Source: Alcaligenaceae bacterium (lineage in GTDB: Bacteria > Pseudomonadota > Gammaproteobacteria > Burkholderiales > Burkholderiaceae_B). Taken from it: a stretch of 64,000 nt of DNA. The stretch is from the NCBI GenBank assembly GCA_013416455.1, contig JACCES010000001.1, positions 124,001 through 188,000 of the forward strand. The letters run 5' to 3'. The position numbers and the translations under genes were made by a program. The stretch's first letter is position 1, and every line of letters begins with the position of its first letter. The notes below the pieces were generated by a model. That model searched no databases. It worked only from the letters and a program-made list of their open reading frames with translations, and was not told the origin of the DNA. Below, piece after piece: positions 39,300 through 47,995 of this stretch.

Positions 39300-40481
39300 A
39301 TGAAAGCGTTATTGGCTCGTAGAATCGACCGAAAACTCCAGAAAGCGCAGTCGATTGCCGATTTGCGACAACTGGCCTATGCCCGGCTTCCCCGTGCGGT
39401 ATTCGATTTTATTGATGGGGGAGCGGCATCAGAGCGAACTTTACGCGAGAATGCCAGCGCATTCGATGACTGGCTGTTGATGCCGCGTGTCGCAGTGGAT
39501 GTCAGTGACCGTAGTACTCAGACTCTCCTTCTGGGCAAGCAAATGCGCTTCCCCTTTCTTTTCTCACCGACGGGGCTTTCGGGGATATTCTGGCCGAATG
39601 GGGAAGTCGCGGCTGCGCGAGCAGCAGAACGTGCCGGCGTGCCGTATTGCCTGTCCACCAATTCGGTTGCTTCTTTGGAGGACGTGGCGCGCGCCGTGCC
39701 AGATGGTGATCGCTGGTTCCAGCTGTATTTTCTTCGGGATCGTGGCTGGATGAATACACTGCTCGATCGGGCTGCGCGTGCTGACTATCGAGTGCTTTGC
39801 CTTACTGTCGACCTACCGCTGACCGGGCGACGTGAGCGCGATGCACGCAATGCTTTTACGATTCCGCTACGGCCTCGGTTGGCCACGCTGGCCAATATGG
39901 CCAGCCGCCCGGGGTGGCTTGTGGGTGCATTGAAATCGCAGCCTAGATTTGGCAATTTTGAGAGCAACGGGAAATCCGGATTTACGAGCGTGGCACAGCA
40001 TGTGGCCACCATGATGGACCCCTCGGCAAATTGGGATGATATCGCCTGTGTCAGGGAACAATGGCGCGGGCCAATGATGCTCAAGGGTCTGCTGCATCCC
40101 GAGGATGCGGAAAAGGCAGTAGCGCTGGGTATTGAGGCGGTCATGGTGTCCAACCACGGTGGGCGCCAACTTGATCAGTCACCTGCCGCTGTCACCGCCT
40201 TGCCCGCAATTGTTGCGGCGATAGGGGGGCAGGCTGAAGTGTTTATCGATGGTGGCATATCGCGAGGGACAGATATCCTGAAAGCGCTGGCGCTCGGCGC
40301 TCGGGGTGTCGGCTTGGGAAGGTCCATGCTTTGGGGTTTGTCCGCAGCTGGCGAGCGAGGGGTTGATCGGGCGCTGGAAATTCTGGAACAAGAACTCGAT
40401 AGTTCTATGGCCCTGCTCGGAACGCCCAGTACATCAGATATCTCCAGAGCGTGTGTGATCAGTCGATTTGTATCGTCGTAG
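39300..40481 (+). CDS. FMN-dependent alpha-hydroxyacid dehydrogenase (LldD/MdlB-like)
   Basis: A 393-residue TIM-barrel flavoenzyme. The N-terminal DLRQLAYARLPRAVFDFIDGGA, the FMN-site block LFSPTGLSG, the substrate-proton His in SNHGGRQLD (about 285) and the phosphate-binding IDGGISRGTDILKA are all present. It oxidises an (S)-2-hydroxyacid to the 2-oxoacid, passing electrons to the respiratory chain or oxygen. The start MKALLARRID is favoured over an upstream in-frame ATG. As last gene of the TRAP operon it implies uptake coupled to oxidation. Lactate, mandelate and glycolate cannot be separated by eye. Confidence 0.88.
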   Translation: MKALLARRIDRKLQKAQSIADLRQLAYARLPRAVFDFIDGGAASERTLRENASAFDDWLLMPRVAVDVSDRSTQTLLLGKQMRFPFLFSPTGLSGIFWPNGEVAAARAAERAGVPYCLSTNSVASLEDVARAVPDGDRWFQLYFLRDRGWMNTLLDRAARADYRVLCLTVDLPLTGRRERDARNAFTIPLRPRLATLANMASRPGWLVGALKSQPRFGNFESNGKSGFTSVAQHVATMMDPSANWDDIACVREQWRGPMMLKGLLHPEDAEKAVALGIEAVMVSNHGGRQLDQSPAAVTALPAIVAAIGGQAEVFIDGGISRGTDILKALALGARGVGLGRSMLWGLSAAGERGVDRALEILEQELDSSMALLGTPSTSDISRACVISRFVSS

Positions 40482-40597
40482 TTTATCCCTGTATCGGTTT
40501 GATGATGCGCCGTATCACCGTGCACGGCCCGGCCGTGCCACGCTCCCGCGGTCAGCATGCGAGTCTGATCACCTGCGCCGCAGTTCCAGTCCCGAAC

Positions 40598-40822
40598 CGA
40601 CGTCCGGCCACTTCTCCACGGCTGGTGGCCGGGCTGCTGTACCTGCAACATGCCTTCGACATGTCCGATGAGGGAGTCGTTTGGCGGTGGGTGGAGAATC
40701 TCTACTGGCAAGTGTTCACTGGGGAAACCTATCTGCAAACCGAGCCGCCGATTGATCCGTCGAGTCTGACGCGCTGGCGCAAGCTGCTAGGCGAAGCCGG
40801 CATGGAGGGATTGCCGGCCATT
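40598..40822 (+). pseudogene. IS5-family transposase fragment (N-terminal DUF772 region)
   Basis: The translation contains LVAGLLYLQHAFDMSDEGVV, RWVENLYWQVFTGE and IDPSSLTRWRK, the conserved start of IS5-type DDE transposases. The catalytic core is absent and the preceding sequence has decayed, so this is a dead remnant about 120 bases after the dehydrogenase gene. Confidence 0.8.
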
Positions 40823-40826
40823 TCGC

Positions 40827-41213
40827 TCATGCCGGCCAGTGACTAGCCAAATCAAATGATAGTTGCCGCTGATGGCGAATCGAGAGCAGATACACCGTGT
40901 CCCTGATTTGCGCATACAGCAGCAGGTAGTGCGTCATCACGTACTCGCGCAGTTCGCTGTCTGGGGCAATGGCGTTGAGTTGTTTAGCCAGTCGCGTCAT
41001 GCCGTTGCCTGTCTCCACGGAGCGGACGGGGCGGTCGAGGAATGACCGGCCCATGCCGGGAAAGCGCTCCAGATTGGGGATGACGGTCTCTGTCAGTTCG
41101 TCCAGCAGCGCATCGAATGCTTGCGGGGCTTCGGCTTCCAGCAGGAACGCTTCGACCTCTTCAAGATTGCGCTCGAAGTTGGCGGTGAGCTTGACGGTAT
41201 GGCGGGCTGTCAC
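40827..41213 (-). CDS. RelE/ParE-family toxin of a type II toxin-antitoxin pair
   Basis: A 128-residue protein with a RelE/ParE fold pattern: the HTVKLTANFERNLEEVEAFL opening helix, the LERFPGMGR turn and a C-terminal beta strand YLLLYAQIRDTVYLLSIRHQR. It is longer than most (about 95-105). It lies directly behind the antitoxin gene (16-base gap). It may inhibit gyrase or cleave mRNA; the subfamily is not resolved. It abuts the transposase remnant. Confidence 0.82.
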   Translation of the reverse strand: MTARHTVKLTANFERNLEEVEAFLLEAEAPQAFDALLDELTETVIPNLERFPGMGRSFLDRPVRSVETGNGMTRLAKQLNAIAPDSELREYVMTHYLLLYAQIRDTVYLLSIRHQRQLSFDLASHWPA

Positions 41214-41229
41214 GGCACGAAGCTATCAG

Positions 41230-41532
41230 TTAGCGGGCTGTTCTGGTGGCGCGGCCACGCTTAAGAGCAGACAGAGTGCCGCGAGCGTCTTTTACCTTGC
41301 CTGCCGATATGTCGGCCAAGCCCTTGCTGGCGTCTTCGATCAACAACAAATGGATACGCTCGCGCTCCAACCGGTGGTAGTAATCCAGTCGCTGGGCGTC
41401 GATGATGGCAACGTAGCTTTCGCCGTTTTTTGTGACGATTTTCTCGGCACCAGCCTTCACCTGGTCGGCGAGTTCGGACAGATTGGCCCTGGCTTGGGAC
41501 AGCGGGATAACATCGCTGGCTGAGATTGACAT
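41230..41532 (-). CDS. Phd/YefM-family antitoxin
   Basis: A 100-residue protein. SDVIPLSQARANLSELADQV and the ENGESYVAIID-like KNGESYVAIIDAQR are the Phd/YefM DNA-binding fold; the C-terminal helical tail should wrap the toxin. The ATG at 41530-41532 is chosen because GGAG lies at good spacing; an ATG 12 bases upstream is also possible. A perfect TATAAT lies about 42 bases upstream. Confidence 0.85.
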   Translation of the reverse strand: MSISASDVIPLSQARANLSELADQVKAGAEKIVTKNGESYVAIIDAQRLDYYHRLERERIHLLLIEDASKGLADISAGKVKDARGTLSALKRGRATRTAR

Positions 41533-41573
41533 GACTGACTCCATAGGCTCGTAATTTGTACAGAATAACGTGC

Positions 41574-41579
41574 ATTATA
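41574..41579 (-). promoter_or_regulatory. -10 box of the antitoxin-toxin operon
   Basis: TATAAT on the minus strand, about 42 bases ahead of the antitoxin start. The -35 region is weak, as is common for autoregulated toxin-antitoxin promoters. Confidence 0.5.
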
Positions 41580-41912
41580 TCGCAGGGATGTGCTTTTACG
41601 AAGAGATCTCTTGTGACTGAGCTCTCTTTTGATCGCAAGTTGGCCGGGAAACCCGGTGAGCAACGGCTTTGGGTGGTGGAGAACTCCGACGGCCAGGCCA
41701 AGGCCTTGTAGTGGCCGCCTGCGCGTGCCAATCGGCGCTTGCCGTGGCATGTACGGGGCGCTTGTTCCGTCAGTCAAGGGTCGCGTCCGGCCCCCGTGTC
41801 CTTGCCTGGCGGCTGCGGGCCGCGCCAAGCGCCGCCCAGTACGGGGGAAGCTGGCTGTAACAGTAGATAGAAGCATGAAAGCCCCGCATGTCGGCTTTTG
41901 GCCGCTGCGCTT
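41580..41912. other. Gene-free stretch, possible decayed coding remnant
   Basis: About 330 bases between the toxin-antitoxin promoter and the DUF202 pair. A short frame (LAGKPGEQRLWVVENSDG) looks like protein-coding debris, but I do not recognise it and it stops early. Confidence 0.35.
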
Positions 41913-42218
41913 TTATCTCGCCATCATCGACCAAATCGCCAGAATCGCACTGAGCGCGCAGATGGCGGACAAGGCTATGGGAAGGGCGGGCGCAATAGGC
42001 CGAGGCACGCGCGCCAGCCTCAAGTGCCTTGCCCTTGACCAGCACATCATGGCCATTGGAATGGCGCCCGCCGCCAGCAAATAGACTGCCCACAGGACGG
42101 CTGGCCTGCCCGTGAGCCAGACCAGCCGGAACAACAGAATAAGGCTGGCGCACCACGTCAGCAATGTGCGAAACCATGCCAGCGCGGTACGCTCTGGCTG
42201 CAGGCCTTTGTCCTTCAC
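41913..42218 (-). CDS. DUF202 small membrane protein (second of pair)
   Basis: A 101-residue protein starting at GTG, with the DUF202 opening LQPERTALAWFRTLLTW and three membrane spans (about 20-42, 45-66, 80-98). The GTG overlaps the stop of the upstream DUF202 gene (GTGA), so it is translationally coupled. DUF202 proteins (YidG/YidH type) have no assigned function. Confidence 0.82.
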   Translation of the reverse strand: MKDKGLQPERTALAWFRTLLTWCASLILLFRLVWLTGRPAVLWAVYLLAAGAIPMAMMCWSRARHLRLARVPRPIAPALPIALSAICALSAILAIWSMMAR

Positions 42219-42577
42219 TTCACCACCACGTACAGTATGCACGAAATAGCTGCCGCCACCACCATGCTGGTCAGCGGCGAGAGCATGGGGGAGCGAGGCA
42301 GAGGCGCTGACCTGCGCATGGCCTTCTGCACCTGGGACCAATGCCTATAGGCGAGAAGGGCCATCGATATGGTCATGCACATCATCAATACGCTCAAACC
42401 CTCGATCAATTTGCTGCCCCCGAAATAGTCGGCAAGCTGGTCGAAAACCAGCCCGGCGGCCAGCGTTGCCAGTGCCGTGCGGATCCACGCCAGAAATGTG
42501 CGTTCATTGGCCAGGGTAAAGCGGTAATCCGGTTCTTCGTCTTTTTCCGGTTCGATGGCTGAGGGCTGGATGTTCAT
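42215..42577 (-). CDS. DUF202 small membrane protein (first of pair)
   Basis: A 120-residue protein with a charged N-terminus, the motif YRFTLANERTFLAWIRTALA (about 17-36) and three spans. It corresponds to YidH as the partner gene corresponds to YidG. The pair presumably forms a heteromeric membrane complex of unknown role. Nothing around it suggests a function. Confidence 0.85.
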   Translation of the reverse strand: MNIQPSAIEPEKDEEPDYRFTLANERTFLAWIRTALATLAAGLVFDQLADYFGGSKLIEGLSVLMMCMTISMALLAYRHWSQVQKAMRRSAPLPRSPMLSPLTSMVVAAAISCILYVVVK

Positions 42578-42748
42578 GTGTCTGTCGCGAGATGGGTGGA
42601 GACGGAACGAGTCATTGTTAACGATACACCAAGCCTCTGAAGACGGGAACAGGCTGATGCCGGGCCCATATCCATGCTCGCGAGGCGGGTCGCTGGCCCT
42701 CTGGATGTATCGGCATGCAGACGCACAGAGGGTGCGGGTGAGAGGGTC

Positions 42749-43510
42749 TCAGGTCATGAGCCAGCCGCCAGCCACATCCAGCACCTGGCCCGTCACAAAG
42801 CGGGCTTGATCAGAGGCGAAGAAAAGGCAAGCGTCGGCGACTTCCTCAGGGGTGCCCAGGCGGCCCAATGCCGTTGTCCGGGTCACCGCATCGTTTATTT
42901 CCCTGGGTACGGTTGCGAGCAGGGGAGTGCTGATACGCCCTGGCGCAAGACCATTGACGGTGATATTGAACTCGCCGAGCTCAGCGGCCCAATGTCGGGT
43001 TAGCCCGATCAGCCCGGCTTTGGTTGCGGCGTAGTGTGCCGCAACAATGTCGCAATATGCCTTACCGGCAACAGAAGACATATTGATGATTCGGCCAGCC
43101 TTGTTCTGGATCATATGCGGTGTGGCTAAATGGGTCAGGTAAAATGCGCTGTTCAGGTTCACCGAGATGACGGTTTCCCATTCTTTGGGCGGCATTTCCC
43201 AAACCCTTAAGGCCCGGCCGCCGGTTTTTGGCGAGATGCCGACGTTATTGACCAGAATATCGATTCCGCCGAGCTCGGCGGTAATGGCCTCGAAAGCCGC
43301 CTTGCATTCTTCAAAGCTGGAAACGTCGGCATTGGCATACTTCACCCGGTGGCCCGCGGACTTTAGGTGTTTTTCCTGCTCGGCCCCATCCACCGCGTTC
43401 AGGTCAATAAGCCCCACGCGGGCGCCTTCAGCCAGAAACGCCTCGACGATGGCCAGGCCGATGCCGCCCAGGGCACCGCTGACTATCACGGCTTTATTTG
43501 AAAACTTCAT
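42749..43510 (-). CDS. Short-chain dehydrogenase/reductase (SDR)
   Basis: A 253-residue classical SDR. The cofactor loop is SGALGGIGLA, the NNVG block is at 88-91, and the catalytic Ser145/146, Tyr160 and Lys164 (YAATK) are present. Asp36 at the end of strand 2 (GLIDLN) favours NAD over NADP. It is the last gene of the minus-strand cluster with the acyl-CoA synthetase, hydrolase, MBL protein and Bug receptor, so it is probably an alcohol or 3-hydroxyacyl dehydrogenase step in the same pathway. Confidence 0.88.
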   Translation of the reverse strand: MKFSNKAVIVSGALGGIGLAIVEAFLAEGARVGLIDLNAVDGAEQEKHLKSAGHRVKYANADVSSFEECKAAFEAITAELGGIDILVNNVGISPKTGGRALRVWEMPPKEWETVISVNLNSAFYLTHLATPHMIQNKAGRIINMSSVAGKAYCDIVAAHYAATKAGLIGLTRHWAAELGEFNITVNGLAPGRISTPLLATVPREINDAVTRTTALGRLGTPEEVADACLFFASDQARFVTGQVLDVAGGWLMT

Positions 43511-43629
43511 GGCTTGATCCTTTATCAGAAAGACAGCTTGCAGAAGAGCTCCGTCGTGCGGGCCGGAGCTTTGTCCTCGTTGCGGTTCGGATGGCGCGGC
43601 GTGGAACGAAGCCGTGCATGGGTGTGTAG

Positions 43630-45753
43630 TCAGGCGCCAGGTTCCTGATTCGACTGGCGCATAGCGATGACGGCATCCAATGCCAGGCAGCCTTGGCCCT
43701 CAGGCATGACCACGAAGGGATTGATGTCGACCGAGGCGATCTGTTCCTTTTTTGCATAGGCAAAACGGGACAGCGCCGCAAGGGCCTGATACAGGGCGTC
43801 CAGATCGGCCGGGGGCTGGCCTCTGGCCCCTTTGAGCAATGCGCTGCCTTTGACTTCATCGACCATGGCCTTGGCTTCCTTCACGTCGAAGGGGGCGAGA
43901 CGGAAGCTTACGTCCTTCAGGATCTCCACAAAAACTCCCCCCAGGCCGAACATGATGACAGGCCCGAAAACAGGGTCCGTATTAACGCCAAGAATACACT
44001 CCACTCCCTCCGCAACCATTGGCGCGACGAGAATTCCATCTATTTGAGCCTCGGATGCATTGCGTTTCACGGCGGCCATAATATCGGCAAACCCCTGGGC
44101 GGTTTGCCTGTCGTCGGCAATGGACAATCTGACGCCGCCGATATCACTCTTATGAAGAATGTCGGGCGAGGCGATTTTCATGACAACCGGATAGCCAAGA
44201 AGTTTGGCTGCGTCGACCGCGGCTTCTGTAGTGCTGCAGACATGGGTCGGCACGACAGGAATTCCGGCTTGTCCAAGTGCGGCCAACGCTTGGGCTTCGT
44301 TCAGATTGACCTTGGGCAGCCGGATATGGCTGAATTCATCTGGAGATGCGCTTGTCTCGGTTGCGCAAGTATGATCGTTCAATTTTGCCATGGCACCGAG
44401 AGTCTGAATGGCGGTGCTAGGGTCGGAGAACACCATACATCCCATATCTTCGAGCTTTTTCTTGTTTTCGGAGGAAATTGCCGAGCTCAGGGCCATCAGT
44501 GTGTCAGGATACCTTGCGCGAATCTGTTCGACGAAGGTCTGCACATGTGGCGATAGGCTGGGCGAGGCTCCGACCGCCGCCAGGAAGACAACCAGGCTTC
44601 CATATTGATTATGGTCAATCATCAACTCGGCGGCGTAAGGGAGCAGATCCATTTCAGAAGTCGCCTGCCCGGTAATATCGACGGGGTTGTTCACTCCGGC
44701 GAAGGGTACTCTTTGAAGGAGAGCGTCGCGGGCCTCTTGTTTGAGCGGAGATAGCGATAGGCCGGCTTCTTCCGCGTCATCGGCCATCAGCGCGCCAACG
44801 CCGCCCGACATCGTCAATAGGCCGATATCCCGGTTTTTGGGTAAAGAGCGCGCGATCGAGAATGCATAGCCGAAGTTGAAGAACTCATCAATAGTCTTGG
44901 CGCGAATCACGCGATACTGTTTGAACAAGGTTTCATAGACAACGTCATCGCCGGACAGGGCGGCCGTATGCGAGGCGGCCGCCTTCGCTCCGGATGAGGT
45001 GCGTCCGACCTTGGTGACGATGACGGGTTTGCCCGCCTCCCGAGCGGCACGCAATGCCGCTCTCAATTTGTCGCCGTCGGTGCAGCCTTCCAGGTAGGCC
45101 ATGATGACTCTGGTTTCCGGGTCGTTCGCCAGCCAGGTCAGGCAGTCCGCAACATCAATGCTGCATTGGTTTCCGGTGGTAATCCAATGAGAGAGGCCGA
45201 TTCCACGTTCACGGGCCAGGGTGTAAGCGTAGCCGGCGAAGGCGCCGCTTTGCGAGACGATGGCGACATCGCCTGGCCGGATCAGGCCGCTATTGGGGCC
45301 GGCGCAGAAAGTCGCAAAAACGTTGTGGCGTATGTTCATGAAGCCAAGGCAGTTGGGGCCTAGCAGATTGACGCCGTTCTCTTTGGCGAGTTGCGCAATC
45401 TCATCCTGCTGTCGTCTTCCTTCTTCGCCGACTTCCGCGAATCCGGATGTGAACAACACGACGTTCTTTACTTTGGCGTCCAGGATCTCAGTGATTACGC
45501 CCGCCACTCGCGATGCGGCAACTGAAACGATGGCTAAATCAATTTCCTGTTCGACCTGTGCCAGCGACGGATAGGCCGGCAGCCCGAAGACTTCGGAAGC
45601 CGAGGGGTTTATGGGATAGATCCGGCCTTCATAGCCGTATTTTTTAAGCAATGATACGGGTACGGCGCCGATTTTCGTCGGTGACGAGGAAGCGCCAATC
45701 ACGGCTATGCTTCGAGGATAGAACAACCGGGTAAGAGTGTTGCTGTCTGCCAT
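43630..45753 (-). CDS. Acyl-CoA synthetase, NDP-forming (acetate-CoA ligase family)
   Basis: A 707-residue fused alpha-beta enzyme. The CoA-binding domain opens with FYPRSIAVIGASSSP. The succinyl-CoA-synthetase-like domain has the phospho-His candidate in SHTAALSG (near 259). The C-terminal ATP-grasp has KIASPDILHKSDIGGV (near 529) and a late DPVFGPVIMFGLGG strand. Unlike the PatZ-like protein at 15.5 kb, its ATP-grasp is intact and it lacks GNAT, so it should activate a carboxylic acid to its CoA ester. The start MADSNTLTR is preferred over an ATG overlapping the upstream hydrolase gene. Confidence 0.9.
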   Translation of the reverse strand: MADSNTLTRLFYPRSIAVIGASSSPTKIGAVPVSLLKKYGYEGRIYPINPSASEVFGLPAYPSLAQVEQEIDLAIVSVAASRVAGVITEILDAKVKNVVLFTSGFAEVGEEGRRQQDEIAQLAKENGVNLLGPNCLGFMNIRHNVFATFCAGPNSGLIRPGDVAIVSQSGAFAGYAYTLARERGIGLSHWITTGNQCSIDVADCLTWLANDPETRVIMAYLEGCTDGDKLRAALRAAREAGKPVIVTKVGRTSSGAKAAASHTAALSGDDVVYETLFKQYRVIRAKTIDEFFNFGYAFSIARSLPKNRDIGLLTMSGGVGALMADDAEEAGLSLSPLKQEARDALLQRVPFAGVNNPVDITGQATSEMDLLPYAAELMIDHNQYGSLVVFLAAVGASPSLSPHVQTFVEQIRARYPDTLMALSSAISSENKKKLEDMGCMVFSDPSTAIQTLGAMAKLNDHTCATETSASPDEFSHIRLPKVNLNEAQALAALGQAGIPVVPTHVCSTTEAAVDAAKLLGYPVVMKIASPDILHKSDIGGVRLSIADDRQTAQGFADIMAAVKRNASEAQIDGILVAPMVAEGVECILGVNTDPVFGPVIMFGLGGVFVEILKDVSFRLAPFDVKEAKAMVDEVKGSALLKGARGQPPADLDALYQALAALSRFAYAKKEQIASVDINPFVVMPEGQGCLALDAVIAMRQSNQEPGA

Positions 45754-45769
45754 GGTGATCTTTTGTTTT

Positions 45770-46687
45770 CTATGAGAGCCGGGATGCGAATTCATCAATC
45801 AGGGAATTGACCGTCGATGGAATTTCATGCGCGATCCAATGAGAGGCATCATCAAAGGTATGTACTTGCAGGTCATCCACAAAGCGATCCAGTCCGTTGA
45901 TGCACCCCGGCAGCAGGTAGCGATCCTTCCTGCCCCATAGAACCAGGGTCGGGACGCGAATCATGAACGGGTCCGGGTCTGCTTCCAGCAATTCGCGCAG
46001 CTTGGCGCTATTGCCGGGATAGATCATGGAGGCTTTGTAATAATTCAAGCCTCCGTCCACTGCTCCCGGCACCTGCCACGCCGCCTTGTATTGCTCGAGC
46101 GCCGTGGCGTCCAGCCATTCCGGCATGCCGTGTCCGTTGCATAACATTTGCGTGAGGTATTCACAGCCGTCGGCCAGCATCTCGTTGGCATAGCCTTCCC
46201 GCCTGAAGTCGAGCATGTACTGGCTGGCGGCCTGCTGTTCCGGATTGTTGAGGAGCTCCCGGGCGAACAGCACGGGATGCACACCATTAAGGATGCATAG
46301 TTGCCTTACCATGGCGGGTGCCGCCATTGCCACGCCCCAAGCAATGGCGCCCCCCCAGTCGTGTCCGACGAGAATACAGTCCTGGTGGCCAAGATGTCGT
46401 ACAAGGGCGATGATATCTTGAACCAGATATTTGGCCCGATAGTCATGGACGGCAACAGGTTTCCCTGATTGATTAATGCCGCGCGTGTCCAGTGTGACTA
46501 CATGGAATCGGTGGCTGAAATGGTCCATTTGCTTCTTCCAGGCAAACCAAGCCTCCGGGAAGCCATGTACAAACAGCATCAAAGGGTTGGCGGGGCTGCC
46601 ATTTTCAGCGTAATGGATTTGTACGCCGTTGATATCGGCATGGCTATGACGGATATTGCCGTGGCCGGATCGTTCTTTCATGACCAT
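45770..46687 (-). CDS. Alpha/beta hydrolase, epoxide hydrolase/haloacetate dehalogenase-like
   Basis: A 305-residue hydrolase with the HGFPEAWFAW oxyanion segment (41-50) and the nucleophile elbow VGHDWGG, in which Asp110 is the nucleophile rather than Ser. The catalytic His is in DASHWIAHE. The Asp nucleophile marks the epoxide-hydrolase/dehalogenase branch. Its ATG shares one base with the upstream stop (TGATG), so it is coupled to the MBL-fold gene. It may attack an epoxide, halide or ester in the cluster's substrate. Confidence 0.87.
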   Translation of the reverse strand: MVMKERSGHGNIRHSHADINGVQIHYAENGSPANPLMLFVHGFPEAWFAWKKQMDHFSHRFHVVTLDTRGINQSGKPVAVHDYRAKYLVQDIIALVRHLGHQDCILVGHDWGGAIAWGVAMAAPAMVRQLCILNGVHPVLFARELLNNPEQQAASQYMLDFRREGYANEMLADGCEYLTQMLCNGHGMPEWLDATALEQYKAAWQVPGAVDGGLNYYKASMIYPGNSAKLRELLEADPDPFMIRVPTLVLWGRKDRYLLPGCINGLDRFVDDLQVHTFDDASHWIAHEIPSTVNSLIDEFASRLS

Positions 46688-47982
46688 CAGTTCCAGGAAA
46701 ATTCAAATTCAGGATCAAGGGCCCGATTGGCGCCGATAGGAAGACCCAGCAAGTCTTCCGCGCTGCTCAGCAGGATGTTTCGGGAGACGACGGAAGTCAT
46801 TTCCTTCGCCCGGGAAACGCACAGCTCCGCTTTAAGCTTGCGCGCTTCGGCTACCTGAGGATGGTCGCTCTCGGCGTTGGCCAAGATATCGATAACATGC
46901 AGCGCCAATTGGACCTTCCCTTTATCGCGCAACGATTCCGCATGTTTGACGAGGACTGCGGGATCGCCCAAAGCCGTCAGAATGGCCGCTGCCGCCGCTT
47001 TCGGCGGTGCGGGGTGCAGCGTCGTCGGGTTGCGGTCCCACCAGCCGTTCTCACTGCGCCAGATATCTCTGACGATATATTCTGGACAACCATAAATCGA
47101 GCGCATGAATTTATGCCCGAACATTTCGTCGGGGTAGGTCATGCTGGCTAGAATGGCCCGTTCATTCATGCCTTTGTTCATGCGATCGACGACTTCCTTT
47201 CGCAGGTAGCGCAAGGCTTTCAGCGGGACCAGAAAGGCATCCCGGACTTCGTCGGCATCAATGATGGGGGCGCCGAATTCAGGCATCACGATCCTGGGAT
47301 TCAGGGCGTAGAGTTTCTCAAGCGACTGGGCCCAGCGTACCGGGTCGCGGAAGGTGCGCAATGGCGTGCCGATATTGGGAATGCTGCGAATAACGGCGGG
47401 GCCGGCATACAGGAACCGTTCCTCGGGAAGCCAGACGGAAATCGAATCGTCCGTTTCCGATGGTGAATGGATCAGTTCGACCTTCCGGTCGCCGCAATCG
47501 AGAGTCAGATGCTCACCGAACGTGATATCGGGCAAGGGGAACGCGTCGGCTGTGTAGGGTTTGAATTCGCGGCGAAACTGGCGCCCGTTCAGCCAGTTCT
47601 GTAGCCCGGTTGTTTCCAAGTAGCGGGCATAGCGGAGCGGCACGCGTTCGTGGCTGATCAGGATTGGCGGATTCTCTTCGCGGGTTCTGGCGTGTTCTTT
47701 CCAGACGCCGACTCCCGAGTTGTAGCCATTGTGCCCGTGACTGTAGATGATGGCGTAGACAGTCGCGTCGGTAATCTTGCGAAGATTCTCGATCATGTTG
47801 ACCGTGATTTTTCCACCGGGTCCCGCATCAACGATAACAACGCCTTTGCTGGTTTCTATGGCGAGAGAGTTGCCTTGCCCGCCAATCGTATGAACGCCGG
47901 GGGCAATGGATGTATGCACTTCGTTGCGGAACAGTACGATGTTCCCCGGCTTCTGTGTGCCGGAGGCCGTATGGCTATTCAT
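46687..47982 (-). CDS. Metallo-beta-lactamase-fold, alkylsulfatase-like protein with altered metal motif
   Basis: A 431-residue protein with the layout of SdsA1-type alkylsulfatases: an MBL domain (about 25-270), then the dimerisation domain (IYGCPEYIVRDIW onward) and a C-terminal helical part. The canonical T/S-H-x-H-x-D-H motif reads YSHGHNGYNSG: both first His are kept, but Asp and the third His are replaced by Gly and Tyr. The later Glu/Asp ligands (HSPSETDD) remain. It may bind one metal or act on a different ester. It has a paralogue at 49.3 kb with the same change, pointing to a real subfamily. Confidence 0.85.
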   Translation of the reverse strand: MNSHTASGTQKPGNIVLFRNEVHTSIAPGVHTIGGQGNSLAIETSKGVVIVDAGPGGKITVNMIENLRKITDATVYAIIYSHGHNGYNSGVGVWKEHARTREENPPILISHERVPLRYARYLETTGLQNWLNGRQFRREFKPYTADAFPLPDITFGEHLTLDCGDRKVELIHSPSETDDSISVWLPEERFLYAGPAVIRSIPNIGTPLRTFRDPVRWAQSLEKLYALNPRIVMPEFGAPIIDADEVRDAFLVPLKALRYLRKEVVDRMNKGMNERAILASMTYPDEMFGHKFMRSIYGCPEYIVRDIWRSENGWWDRNPTTLHPAPPKAAAAAILTALGDPAVLVKHAESLRDKGKVQLALHVIDILANAESDHPQVAEARKLKAELCVSRAKEMTSVVSRNILLSSAEDLLGLPIGANRALDPEFEFSWN

Positions 47983-47995
47983 GCTTGCCTCTTGA

